Below are positions 6,311-14,495 of a stretch of 19,074 nt of DNA, in pieces. Under the pieces are notes generated by a model, which made no database searches, was not told the DNA's origin, and was given only the letters and a program-made list of their open reading frames with translations. Location of the stretch: contig JAISEZ010000262.1 in assembly GCA_031263835.1 (NCBI GenBank), forward strand, positions 1 to 19,074, in the 5' to 3' direction. This DNA comes from Tannerella sp. Lineage in GTDB: Bacteria > Bacteroidota > Bacteroidia > Bacteroidales > Tannerellaceae. Position numbers and translations under genes: made by a program. Position 1 is the stretch's first letter. Every line of letters starts with the position of its first letter.

Positions 6311-7915
6311 TTATTTTCTGGGAGTTTTTCGAATGTATTTCTTTAGATTCTTCAGCACTTTCCAGTTAATCTCGACCGGAAACTTTTCGTTCAGTTCCCT
6401 AATCCAGGCCGCTTCCAGCTGCGCCTGTTCCTCCAGCGGCTTGTCCCACACCCGCTGATTGCTTATCTCGAACAGCAGGATGCCGTCGTGATATTCCTTG
6501 ACCAGCTGGTTAAATTCGGGATGCCGCTCGTTGAGCGTTCTCTTTTCCAGCTCGGTGACAATGTCGCGGACAAACAGCTGATAGACTTCTTTCAGGAAGT
6601 CGCCGGAATAGGTCTTGGTCGAAAACGGATAGAGCCGGAGATATTCGGCAAATTCGTACTGCGGGAAATCCATCGTGTCCATGTGCATGAGGGTTTTCGT
6701 CATCTCGCGCGCCTCGCTGTAGAACGCCGTGTCGGTCGGGAAATATTTGTCGCTGAGGCGTTGCAGGTCATCGTAAGCGTCCTGATTGAGGACATAGCCG
6801 AATTTGGCTTTCTGGCGCTCGTCAAAGCCTCTGTAGAGGTCGAAATTGCGTTCCCCCTGCTTCATGATTACGTACATGTCGCGTTCCATTTCTTCAAACG
6901 GCACCTGCTCTTTCCGGTTCAGGAGCTTGATGATATGATAGCCCATACGGGTGCGTACCGGTTCGGATATTTCGCCCGGAGCCTTCAGGGCAAATGCAGC
7001 CTCTTCAAAAGGTTTAATCATTTCGCCCAAACCGAAATAGGGCAAAATGCCGTCCTTCGTACTGGTCTTGTCGTCTGCCGAATAGACGCGCGCCAGGTCG
7101 GAAAAATCTTCTCCGCTCTTCACCTTTTCATAGACTTCTTTCACCCTGTCCGCGAACATCTTGTCGAGCACGTCTTTGGGGCCGGCGCTTTCCGGCGGTT
7201 CTGCAATCAGAATATGGGCGACCTGTATTTTGCCGGGATTCGGAATCCGCCGGTTGACCCGCATCAGATGAAAGCCGAAAGGCGTGCGCACCGGTGTGGA
7301 AACGACGCCAACCGGCAGGGAATAAGCCGCGTCTTCGAAGGCCTTGTACGCCTTCAACGGATACAGGTAGTCAATCGTCTCACAGACTACGCCCGACCCT
7401 TCTTCCGCCGCCAGCGACCGGCCGACGGCGTCAAAGTCTTCCCCGTTCGCGATTCGCCGGTAAACCTCATACGCTCTGCTGTAGCCGGCCAGCGTGTCTT
7501 TCGCAAGGCTCTGGGACGGTATTGGAAACAGGATGTGACTGACGGAGACTATCTCGTTATTTCTTTCATACATTTCGCGGAGCGCCCGGGCTTCCCCTTC
7601 CTTGTCGGAAAGATAGCTGGCTTTCAACTGCGTCTGATAGTTATTGAGTTCTTCGTCAAATGCGTAGGTCTGGTCCATTTCCAAAGATTCAGCTTCCGCT
7701 ACTTTCAGCTTGAAATTTTTAAACAGGGTCACGTAATCCTCCAGCGATTTTTTGTCCAGCAGGTTTATGCTGCTGTCCTTTTGAGCCAGAAACAGAAATT
7801 CCGAAAGCAGAATATCTTTTCCTGCAACCTTCATTACTACAGGGTCACTCTCTTTTGAATACGCGGAATAAAAATTCAATCCCAAAATTACGAGTACAAA
7901 AATCTTTTTCATCAT
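6311..7915 (-). CDS. Periplasmic peptidyl-prolyl isomerase with two PpiC domains
   Basis: This 534-residue protein has a signal peptide (about residues 1-20, ending SAYS) and a SurA-N-like helical segment (about 25-115). Two parvulin domains follow: the first at about 122-222 (VSVSHILF to FGFHLMRVNRR) and the second at about 230-333 (IQVAHILIAEP to RMGYHIIKLLNRKE). Each has the typical start (HIL) and end (GYH/FH) motifs of PpiC. The long C-terminal helical region (about 340-534) is seen in Bacteroidota homologues. It likely assists folding of exported or outer-membrane proteins. The ATG at 7915 is followed at once by a second ATG (MMKK), so either may be used. The gene leads the foldase run, 87 bp after recQ; that gap is AT-rich and probably contains a promoter, but no consensus match was found. 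Confidence 0.9.
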   Translation of the reverse strand: MMKKIFVLVILGLNFYSAYSKESDPVVMKVAGKDILLSEFLFLAQKDSSINLLDKKSLEDYVTLFKNFKLKVAEAESLEMDQTYAFDEELNNYQTQLKASYLSDKEGEARALREMYERNNEIVSVSHILFPIPSQSLAKDTLAGYSRAYEVYRRIANGEDFDAVGRSLAAEEGSGVVCETIDYLYPLKAYKAFEDAAYSLPVGVVSTPVRTPFGFHLMRVNRRIPNPGKIQVAHILIAEPPESAGPKDVLDKMFADRVKEVYEKVKSGEDFSDLARVYSADDKTSTKDGILPYFGLGEMIKPFEEAAFALKAPGEISEPVRTRMGYHIIKLLNRKEQVPFEEMERDMYVIMKQGERNFDLYRGFDERQKAKFGYVLNQDAYDDLQRLSDKYFPTDTAFYSEAREMTKTLMHMDTMDFPQYEFAEYLRLYPFSTKTYSGDFLKEVYQLFVRDIVTELEKRTLNERHPEFNQLVKEYHDGILLFEISNQRVWDKPLEEQAQLEAAWIRELNEKFPVEINWKVLKNLKKYIRKTPRK

Positions 7916-8002
7916 TAGTTCCTTTTATGATACATGTTTATTTTACAATCTCAATGTATAACTCAAAAATGAAGATTTTATTATATACCGGCTTCAAAAA
8001 AA

Positions 8003-10180
8003 TCAATTGGCCAGTTCGGAAAGGAATTTGATGCGCATCAAGCGGATTTCCTCCTCCGTATAATCGCTCCCCAATTCCCTGATGGCTTCTTCCAGCCTGT
8101 CGGTTTCCGAATCCTTGAAATAGGCGTAGATGTCCTGAATATGGTCTTCATCCATCGCCTCATTGATGAAATAGTCAATGTTTATCCGCGTTCCCGAATA
8201 AACAATCGCTTCAATTTCATCCAGCAACTCGTCAAACTCCAGTCCTTTGGAGATGGCGATGTCATCCAGCGCAATTTTACGGTCAATGCTCTGCACAATC
8301 CAGACCTTGAGTTTGGACTTGTTGGCTACCGTACGGACACGCATATCTTCCGGGCGTTCGATTTCGTTCTCTTCCACGTATTTTTTGATTATTGCTATAA
8401 ATTCAGAGCCGTAACGTTTGGCCTTGCCTGCGCCGACACCCGGAATATTCTGTAAATCTTCCAGCGTGACGGGATAGGTTGTGGCCATTGCTTCGAGCGA
8501 AGGGTCCTGAAAGATGACGAAGGGCGGCACTTCCAATTGCTTGGACAGTTTCTTTCGCAAATCTTTCATGATGGAATACAATGCCGGGTCTACGGCGCTC
8601 GCGCCGCCGCCCCGCAACGGAGTTTCATTACTTCCGTCCTCGTCAAACTCATTGTCCTTGACGATTTTGAATGAAACAGGTTTTTTCATGAACATTTTTC
8701 CTTTGACAGTAATTTTCAATATGCCGTAATTTTCAATGTCTTTGGCCAGATAGCCGGCAATCTGCGCCTGACGAATCACGGCGTTCCACACTCTCTCGCC
8801 ATCTTCCCGGCCGACGCCGAAAAATTCCAGTTCGTTGTGTTTGTAGGAGATGATTTCCGATGTTTCGAATCCTATCAGCAGGTTGACCATGTAATCGGTC
8901 CTGTATTTTTCCTTCAGGACTTCAATCGCTTCCAGCACCGTGAGCAACAGGTCCTGCGCTTCAATCAGTATCTTCGGATTCAAACAGTTGTCGCAGCTTC
9001 CGCAGTTGTCTTCCGTATAATTTTCCCCGAAATAGTGAAGCAGCACCTTCCGGCGGCAGACGGCCGTTTCGGCGTATGCCGCCGTTTCGAGCAGCAGTTG
9101 CTTGCCGATTTCCTGTTCGACAACCGGTTTGCCCTGCAGAAATTTCTCCAGCTTCTGCAAGTCCTTGCCGGCGTAAAAGGCGATGCACCTTCCTTCGCCT
9201 CCGTCGCGTCCGGAGCGTCCGGTTTCCTGATAGTACCCTTCGAGGCTTTTGGGAATATCGTAGTGAATGACGTAACGTACGTCCGGCTTGTCGATTCCCA
9301 TCCCGAAAGCAATCGTAGCCACAATCACATCCGTTTCCTCCATCAGGAAAGCGTCCTGATTGTTTGAACGCACCTGCGAATCCATTCCGGCGTGGTAGGG
9401 CAAAGCCTTGATGCCGTTTGCGCACAGGATGCCGGTAAACTCTTCCACTCTCTTGCGGCTCAGACAGTAAACAATGCCCGATTTGCCTTCATGATTCTTG
9501 ATGTACTTGATGATTTCGCGGTCGATGTCGCTTCCTTTCGAACGAATTTCGTAGTAGAGGTTCGGACGGTTGAAGGATGATTTGAAAACCGTCGCGTCCA
9601 TCATCCCCAGGTTTTTTTGAATATCATGCTGCACTTTGGGCGTGGCCGTAGCCGTCAGCGCAATCACCGGCTGCTTGCCGATTTCGTTGATAAGCGGCCG
9701 GATGCGGCGGTATTCCGGACGGAAGTCATGTCCCCATTCCGAGATGCAGTGCGCTTCATCTACCGCGTAAAACGAAATCTTTACCTGCCGCAGAAATTCA
9801 ATGTTTTCCTCTTTCGTCAATGATTCGGGGGCCACGTACAGCAGTTTGGTGCGCCCGGCAAGGATGTCCTGTTTAACGGAGTCGATAGCCGCCCTGTTGA
9901 GCGACGAATTCATGAAATGAGCTACACCGTCTTCTTCGCTGAAATTGCGCATGGAGTCGACCTGATTTTTCATCAGTGCAATCAACGGGGAAATCACCAG
10001 CGCCGTACCCTCCATCATCAGCGAAGGCAGCTGATAACAAAGCGATTTTCCGCCTCCGGTCGGCATCAGTACAAGTGTATCCTTGCCGGCAAGAACGCTT
10101 TCTACAATGGCTTTCTGGTTTCCCTTGAACTTGTCAAATCCAAAATGATATTTCAGGGCTTCCGTTATATCCTGTTTCAT
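8003..10180 (-). CDS. recQ: ATP-dependent DNA helicase RecQ
   Basis: This 725-residue protein is a RecQ-family 3'-5' DNA helicase that acts in recombination and fork repair. Motifs visible: Walker A MPTGGGKS (39-46), motif II DEAH (141-144) followed by CISEWGHDFRPEY (the RecQ aromatic-rich loop), ALTATAT (174-180), and motif VI QETGRSGRDG (318-327). The zinc-binding cysteines C375, C393, C396 and C399 follow, then a winged-helix region and an HRDC-like domain with LQNIPGVGAGKAKRYG. The C-terminal ~100 residues extend beyond E. coli RecQ, as in Bacteroidota homologues. It follows clpX by 27 bp on the same strand, with AAGGA upstream of the ATG, so it is likely co-transcribed with clpP-clpX. 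Confidence 0.97.
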   Translation of the reverse strand: MKQDITEALKYHFGFDKFKGNQKAIVESVLAGKDTLVLMPTGGGKSLCYQLPSLMMEGTALVISPLIALMKNQVDSMRNFSEEDGVAHFMNSSLNRAAIDSVKQDILAGRTKLLYVAPESLTKEENIEFLRQVKISFYAVDEAHCISEWGHDFRPEYRRIRPLINEIGKQPVIALTATATPKVQHDIQKNLGMMDATVFKSSFNRPNLYYEIRSKGSDIDREIIKYIKNHEGKSGIVYCLSRKRVEEFTGILCANGIKALPYHAGMDSQVRSNNQDAFLMEETDVIVATIAFGMGIDKPDVRYVIHYDIPKSLEGYYQETGRSGRDGGEGRCIAFYAGKDLQKLEKFLQGKPVVEQEIGKQLLLETAAYAETAVCRRKVLLHYFGENYTEDNCGSCDNCLNPKILIEAQDLLLTVLEAIEVLKEKYRTDYMVNLLIGFETSEIISYKHNELEFFGVGREDGERVWNAVIRQAQIAGYLAKDIENYGILKITVKGKMFMKKPVSFKIVKDNEFDEDGSNETPLRGGGASAVDPALYSIMKDLRKKLSKQLEVPPFVIFQDPSLEAMATTYPVTLEDLQNIPGVGAGKAKRYGSEFIAIIKKYVEENEIERPEDMRVRTVANKSKLKVWIVQSIDRKIALDDIAISKGLEFDELLDEIEAIVYSGTRINIDYFINEAMDEDHIQDIYAYFKDSETDRLEEAIRELGSDYTEEEIRLMRIKFLSELAN

Positions 10181-10207
10181 AATTCAACCGTATTCCTTTT
10201 TTTACTG

Positions 10208-11437
10208 TCATGCTATCTGCAACCGGTTTATATCGGCACCTTCCAGTTTTTCCTTAGCATAATCCAGTGTGACGGCCAGGGTTTTCACGCTGTCCGACGG
10301 CATCTGGTACATGGCATCCATCATGACGGTCTCCACAATCGAACGAAGCCCGCGCGCACCCAGCTTCAGTTCGATGGCCTTGTCCACAACGTACTCATAC
10401 ACCTCTTCATCGAAAGTCAGCTTGATTTGGTCCATCTCAAACAGCTTAATATACTGCTTGATGATGGAGTTTTTGGGTTCCGTCAGTATCTTGCGGAGCG
10501 CCGGACGGTCTAACGGTTTCAAATAGGTCAGAATCGGCAGGCGACCGATGATTTCGGGAATCAGGCCAAAGGCTTTCAGGTCGGTGGGTGTAATGTACTG
10601 CAGCAGATTTTCGCGGTCAACAACCGTTGTTTCCTTGCTGGCGACGTAGCCGACGACGCGGGTATTCAGCCGCTGGGCGATTTTCTTTTCGATGCCGTCG
10701 AACGCGCCGCCACAGATGAACAGGATATTGCGCGTATCTACCGCAATCATCCGCTGTTCGGGATGTTTGCGTCCGCCCTGCGGCGGTACGTTCACCACCG
10801 AACCTTCCAGCAGCTTCAGCAGCCCCTGCTGGACGCCTTCTCCGCTCACGTCGCGCGTGATGGATGGATTGTCGCCCTTGCGGGCAATCTTGTCGATTTC
10901 GTCGATAAAAACGATGCCCCGCTGCGCGGCTTCCACATCGTAGTCGGCAGCCTGCAGGAGGCGGGTCAGGATGCTTTCGATGTCTTCGCCCACGTAGCCG
11001 GCTTCCGTCAATACGGTTGCATCGACAATGCTGAACGGCACGTGCAGCTTCTTTGCTATCGTACGCGCCAGCAGCGTTTTCCCCGTGCCGGTAGCGCCGA
11101 CCATGATGATGTTGGACTTTTCTATCTCCACATCATCTTTCGTCACCCGCTGCATCAGCCGCTTGTAATGATTGTAAACCGAAACCGCCAGATACCGTTT
11201 TGCCTCGTCCTGGCCAATCACATACTGGTCTAAAAAAGCCTTGATGTCTTTGGGTTTCGGCAATTCCTGCCTGTTCGGCAGGACGGCGCGTCCGCTTTTG
11301 GGCTGGTTTTCGCTGACGATGTCGTACGCCTGCCGGACACAGTCGTCGCAGATGGCTCCGAGAAGTCCGGTAATCAGCAGATTGACATTACGCCGGTTCT
11401 TCCCGCAAAAAGTACATGTTTCTTCTGTTTTTGCCAT
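10208..11437 (-). CDS. clpX: ATP-dependent Clp protease ATPase subunit ClpX
   Basis: This 409-residue protein is the AAA+ unfoldase that feeds substrates to ClpP in the cytosol. Visible elements: N-terminal zinc-binding domain with C8/C11 and C30/C33; Walker A GATGTGKT (114-121); pore loop GYVG (147-150); Walker B IVFIDE (176-180 region); the RKH loop at 223-225; and a C-terminal sensor-2 region GARGLRSI. The position normally holding the IGF loop that docks on ClpP reads VGY ([11 protein letters not shown]), a usual Bacteroidota variant. An AGGAG sequence lies eight bases before the ATG. It starts 12 bp after the ancestral (read-through) clpP stop, 45 bp after the premature one, so the two genes are probably one transcript. 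Confidence 0.98.
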   Translation of the reverse strand: MAKTEETCTFCGKNRRNVNLLITGLLGAICDDCVRQAYDIVSENQPKSGRAVLPNRQELPKPKDIKAFLDQYVIGQDEAKRYLAVSVYNHYKRLMQRVTKDDVEIEKSNIIMVGATGTGKTLLARTIAKKLHVPFSIVDATVLTEAGYVGEDIESILTRLLQAADYDVEAAQRGIVFIDEIDKIARKGDNPSITRDVSGEGVQQGLLKLLEGSVVNVPPQGGRKHPEQRMIAVDTRNILFICGGAFDGIEKKIAQRLNTRVVGYVASKETTVVDRENLLQYITPTDLKAFGLIPEIIGRLPILTYLKPLDRPALRKILTEPKNSIIKQYIKLFEMDQIKLTFDEEVYEYVVDKAIELKLGARGLRSIVETVMMDAMYQMPSDSVKTLAVTLDYAKEKLEGADINRLQIA

Positions 11438-11482
11438 GGATGCTCCTGCTTATTTCCGTAACATTACTTCGTCAATCATCCC

Positions 11483-12112
11483 TTATTCCCGGGCTTCTTC
11501 GGCGCTCATCCAGTAGTCGCGGTCGCTGTCTGTTTCGATTTGCTCGTAGGGTTTTCCGGAGTGGGAGGAGATGATGCTGTACAGTTCTTTCTTTATCTTC
11601 AAAATCTCCCGCACGGTAATTTCCATATCGGAAGCCTGCCCCTGCATACCTCCCATCGGCTGATGAATCATGACCCGCGCGTGTTTCAGCCCGAAACGCT
11701 TGCCTTTTTCCCCGGCAACCAGCAAAACGGATGCCATCGACGCGGCAATGCCCGTGCAAATGGTCGATACCTTGCTGCCAATGAACTGCATCGTGTCGTA
11801 GATGCCCAGCCCGGCATATACGGAACCGCCGGGCGAGTTGATATAAATGGAAATGTCCTTGCCCGGGTCGCTTGAATCCAGATAAAGCAGTTGCGCCTGA
11901 ATCACATTGGCCGTATAATCGTCAATCTGGTTTCCCAGAAAAATGATACGGTCCATCATCAGCCGTGAAAATACATCCATCTGCGCCACGTTCAACTGAC
12001 GCTCTTCAATGATGGTCGGCGATATCCAGTTACCTGTAATATTCATATAGCTGTTCAGGGCCGTATGATTCATCCCCAGATGCTTCGTTGCATAGTTTTC
12101 AAAATCGTTCAT
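11483..12112 (-). CDS. clpP: ATP-dependent Clp protease proteolytic subunit ClpP, C-terminally truncated
   Basis: This is the ClpP serine protease, which forms a tetradecameric chamber with ClpX. The catalytic triad is intact: S125 in GIAASMAS, H150 in MIHQP, and D199 in SDRDYW. The frame ends at TAA (11483-11485) after YWMSAEEARE, 209 residues. In relatives the next residues are YG(M/L)(I/V)D plus a short tail. Past the TAA the same frame reads GMIDEVMLRK and then a second TAA at 11450-11452, which would give a normal 220-residue protein. The stop therefore replaces a Tyr codon. The lost tail forms the last strand and end of the head domain in known structures, so folding or assembly could be affected. 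Sequencing error is possible. A promoter lies upstream at 12193-12225. Confidence 0.93.
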   Translation of the reverse strand: MNDFENYATKHLGMNHTALNSYMNITGNWISPTIIEERQLNVAQMDVFSRLMMDRIIFLGNQIDDYTANVIQAQLLYLDSSDPGKDISIYINSPGGSVYAGLGIYDTMQFIGSKVSTICTGIAASMASVLLVAGEKGKRFGLKHARVMIHQPMGGMQGQASDMEITVREILKIKKELYSIISSHSGKPYEQIETDSDRDYWMSAEEARE

Positions 12113-12140
12113 ATCTAATTAAAATATCATTTGAGTATAT

Positions 12141-12193
12141 GTTTTCCCTTGGATGAACGGAAAGATGCAAAGCTTTCCGTCCATTGGGAAAAC
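12141..12193. promoter_or_regulatory. Nested inverted repeat in the clpP leader
   Basis: Outer arms GTTTTCCC (12141-12148) and GGGAAAAC (12186-12193) enclose a perfect inner stem ACGGAAAG (12157-12164) and CTTTCCGT (12173-12180). The right outer arm overlaps the predicted -7 element and start site of the clpP promoter, while the inner stem would lie in the 5' leader RNA. There is no T-run after it on either strand, so it is not a typical terminator of tig. It could be an operator or leader structure; role is inference. Confidence 0.5.
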
Positions 12194-12225
12194 AAAGTTA
12201 TAAATAAATTCTTGAAAGGAACAAA
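12193..12225 (-). promoter_or_regulatory. Predicted clpP promoter (Bacteroidota type)
   Basis: On the minus strand, TTTG (12225-12222), a 21-bp spacer and TAACTTTG (12200-12193) match the Bacteroidota housekeeping consensus TTTG-N19-21-TAnnTTTG. The start site would be near 12187, giving a leader of about 75 nt before clpP. It begins a few bases past the tig stop codon, so clpP-clpX-recQ can be transcribed independently of tig. Confidence 0.7.
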
Positions 12226-12229
12226 TCCA

Positions 12230-13582
12230 TTAAACGAATAATTTTTCAAATTCGCCCAGAGAGACTTCTTTCTCAGTGACATCCGCATTCTCCCTGACCC
12301 AGGCGGCCAGCTTCTGTTCCGTCGCGTGCTCCGCGAGCGTGTCTATGGTGTCCTTTTTCTTCAGGAGGCTTTTCGCATGTTGCATCAGCAAGTCGTTCGG
12401 CACGAAAAACAGGCCGTACTGCTCATACTGCAATTTGGCCATCAGGAATGCGGAGGCTTCCAGGTCGCGCTCTTCCACCTTCAGGTTATTGTCTTCCATT
12501 AACTGGTTTTTGATTAACTGGAGTTTAATACCTTCCATCATGGTCGGATATTCGGCCTCCACCTTTTCCGGCGTATTCTTCTCGTCCGTCGAGACGAGCC
12601 AGCGTTTCAGGATGTCGTCGGCGAAAGACAGTTCTCCGGCTTTTTCGAGGAGCAGCGCGCGCATGTCAAGCCTGAATTTGTTGTCGCTTTGCGGCTGGAG
12701 CTGCCCGTTCAGGATGACTCTTGTTCTTTCCCGGCATTCTTCTTCGCTCTTGACGACGCCCTCGCCAAACAGTTTGTCGAACAGTTCCTGATTCAGTTCG
12801 GCGGCGCAGAAACGCTCTATTTCCTGCACTTCGAAGCGGAAATCGCCGGCGAGGGTTTCGGCCGTTTCCTTGTCGATTTGCAGCAGGGAAGCAATTTCAG
12901 CCGTCGCGTCCTGATAGGCGGCTTTCGGGTTGAAGACAATCACGTCGTGCAGCCTGGCGCCGATGAACTTCGCCTGCTCCGTTTCATCCTTTATATAATG
13001 GGGCATCAGCACGGCGCCTTCCACCCGGATACCGCCTTCTTTCGGCTGACCGTCCTCCAGTTCGGCCAGCGTGCCTTTGACCAAATCGTTGGCTTCCACG
13101 TCGTCCGCGGTGACATACGAACCGCAGTTACGGCAATAATCGCTTATCTGCAGGTCTATCATCTGTTCGTCAACGTTCACCCGGTAACGGGTCAGCCTGT
13201 CGCTTTTGGTGAGCTTGACGGAGATGACCGGCGAAAGGGCGATGTCAAAAAAGAACTCGAAATCTTCTTCCGTGTCGAAGTCAATCGCTTTCTGTTCCGT
13301 CCGGTTCGGGACGGGCTGACCGAGCACCTTTAGCCCGCTGGCGTTAATGTAATCGACCAGGCCGTCCAGCACAAGCTTGTTTACTACTTCTGCCAGCACG
13401 TGTCTGCCGTACATTTTTCCAATGACCCCCAGCGGCACCATTCCTCTGCGGAATCCGGGCATATCGGCCCTTTGACGGTACTGACGCAATTTTTTATCTA
13501 CCTGCTCTTCGTAGTCTTTTTTCTCAATCTCTACTTTGATAATGCCGCTCACGGCATCATTACTTACATGTGAAATGTTCAT
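12230..13582 (-). CDS. tig: Trigger factor (ribosome-associated chaperone)
   Basis: This 450-residue protein binds near the ribosome exit tunnel and shields nascent chains. The N-terminal ribosome-binding loop is visible as GFRRGMVP (43-50), equivalent to the GFRxGKxP signature. A central FKBP-like region follows (about 155-245, with KGTLAELEDGQPKEGGI and AKFIGARLHDVIVF), then the long helical C-terminal chaperone domain, including ELNQELFDKLFGEGVVKSEEE. The length matches Bacteroidota homologues. A CRNC motif (150-153) sits where relatives lack cysteines, a minor oddity. It is the first gene of the minus-strand run, with a strong predicted promoter 50-80 bp upstream, and is followed by clpP after 117 bp. 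Confidence 0.97.
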   Translation of the reverse strand: MNISHVSNDAVSGIIKVEIEKKDYEEQVDKKLRQYRQRADMPGFRRGMVPLGVIGKMYGRHVLAEVVNKLVLDGLVDYINASGLKVLGQPVPNRTEQKAIDFDTEEDFEFFFDIALSPVISVKLTKSDRLTRYRVNVDEQMIDLQISDYCRNCGSYVTADDVEANDLVKGTLAELEDGQPKEGGIRVEGAVLMPHYIKDETEQAKFIGARLHDVIVFNPKAAYQDATAEIASLLQIDKETAETLAGDFRFEVQEIERFCAAELNQELFDKLFGEGVVKSEEECRERTRVILNGQLQPQSDNKFRLDMRALLLEKAGELSFADDILKRWLVSTDEKNTPEKVEAEYPTMMEGIKLQLIKNQLMEDNNLKVEERDLEASAFLMAKLQYEQYGLFFVPNDLLMQHAKSLLKKKDTIDTLAEHATEQKLAAWVRENADVTEKEVSLGEFEKLFV

Positions 13583-13901
13583 TACTAATGATCTGTATTA
13601 AATGTTAGTTTCTACATCCGGAAATTTAACCGGCAAAATTAGGATGATAATTTCAATCTCGCAAATATAAACAGAAAGATTATCTACAATTAATGATAAT
13701 TTTTCTTTGGAATTTCTTGGATATTGGAATTTAATCCCTTTCTTTGTGCCCTGAAAGGAGTGATATTACTTCGAATGTGCTTAACAATTGTCTTTTATTT
13801 CCGACTGGATCGATTTATTTTGCGTTGTTACGAACTTCCGGTTTTTTTCTTGCTTTCAAACAGTAACAGTAACAATATTATTTTTTTAATTTCTTGATTT
13901 T
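13583..13901. other. AT-rich divergent intergenic region between tig and the RRM gene
   Basis: This 319-bp region separates the divergent tig and RRM genes. It is clearly AT-rich. It contains the tig promoter (13634-13665) and a second, weaker minus-strand TATATTTG (13669-13662) without a matching upstream element. No TAnnTTTG motif was found on the plus strand; the closest is TATTTTG near 13817 with a one-base-short spacer. No small gene or RNA is evident. Confidence 0.6.
13634..13665 (-). promoter_or_regulatory. Predicted tig promoter (Bacteroidota type)
   Basis: On the minus strand, TTTG (13665-13662), a 20-bp spacer and TAATTTTG (13641-13634) give a perfect fit to TTTG-N19-21-TAnnTTTG. 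The start site would be near 13627, giving a leader of roughly 45 nt. No operator-like palindrome is evident around it. Confidence 0.75.
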
Positions 13902-14147
13902 ATGAACATTTACATTGGTAATTTGAACTATCGGGTTCAGGAAGACAATTTGAGAAAAGCCTTGGAGGAATATGGCGACGTCAGTTCCGTGAAGCTGATT
14001 AAAGACCGTGACACGGGCCGTTCCAAAGGGTATGCATTCGCAGAAATGCCGAATGACCATGAGGCGCACAAGGCAATCAGCGAATTGAACGAGTCGCAGT
14101 TTGAAGGGCGACAACTGGTGATCAAACAGGCGCTGCCGAAAAGATAA
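13902..14147 (+). CDS. RNA-binding protein with a single RRM domain
   Basis: This 81-residue protein is almost entirely one RNA recognition motif. RNP2 is IYIGNL (3-8) and RNP1 is KGYAFAEM (42-49 region), preceded by the typical loop KDRDTGRS. Such stand-alone RRM proteins are common and often multi-copy in Bacteroidota, where they bind single-stranded RNA and are proposed to affect mRNA fate. The usual glycine/arginine-rich tail is almost absent; the protein stops soon after the domain (ALPKR). It is a single-gene unit: divergent promoter region upstream and an intrinsic terminator 30 bp downstream. Target RNAs cannot be inferred. Confidence 0.95.
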   Translation: MNIYIGNLNYRVQEDNLRKALEEYGDVSSVKLIKDRDTGRSKGYAFAEMPNDHEAHKAISELNESQFEGRQLVIKQALPKR

Positions 14148-14177
14148 ATACGTGCGTATGCCGCTTGAAACGTCAAT

Positions 14178-14210
14178 AACTTCCGCCAGAAACAGACGGA
14201 AGTTTTTTTT
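14178..14210 (+). terminator. Intrinsic terminator of the RRM gene
   Basis: An 8-bp perfect stem, AACTTCCG (14178-14185) with CGGAAGTT (14197-14204), closes an 11-nt loop and runs into eight T residues (14203-14210). It lies 30 bp after the RRM stop codon and separates that gene from rpoN. Confidence 0.9.
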
Positions 14211-14495
14211 ATGGCAGCTGGCAGCAAAGCCGTTCGGGATAGTTTTGTACATGTAAATTATCGCCGCAGAGATACGGGAACACAGAGAAATACACTGAGG
14301 AACGCCGTGTTTTCTCCATGTCACTCCATGTAAGAGAGAAGGAACTCCATTCCGCAGAGAAACGAATCGCCGTACTCTCCGTGTTGAATCTTTGAATTAT
14401 TGAATCATTGAATCAATTACGCAGAAAGTTGTTTTGCGGTAGGGGGGTGAAAGGAAATTTTTTGTACGTTTGCATGGATTTCATGAGTGGATGCA
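14211..14495. other. Intergenic region with degraded CACGGAG-type repeat
   Basis: There is no gene here. The part from about 14260 to 14390 contains ACACAGAGAAATAC, ACGCCGTGTTTTCTCC and CGCCGTACTCTCC (14368-14380) followed by GTGTTGA, related to the better-preserved inverted repeat at 18839-19002, where the same 13-mer occurs at 18960-18972. A short tandem stretch of TTGAAT(C/T)-type units (period 8-9 bp) occupies 14383-14417. The rpoN promoter element lies at the right end. Confidence 0.6.
14465..14472 (+). promoter_or_regulatory. Possible rpoN -7 promoter element
   Basis: TACGTTTG matches the Bacteroidota -7 consensus TAnnTTTG and sits 23 bp before the chosen rpoN ATG. No good TTTG lies 19-21 bp upstream; the nearest (14433-14436) is 28 bp away. 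The promoter is therefore only half supported. Confidence 0.45.

Noticed and set aside
13813..13824. Plus-strand promoter TATTTTG for the RRM gene
   Set aside because: It lacks one spacer base of TAnnTTTG and has no TTTG 19-21 bp upstream.
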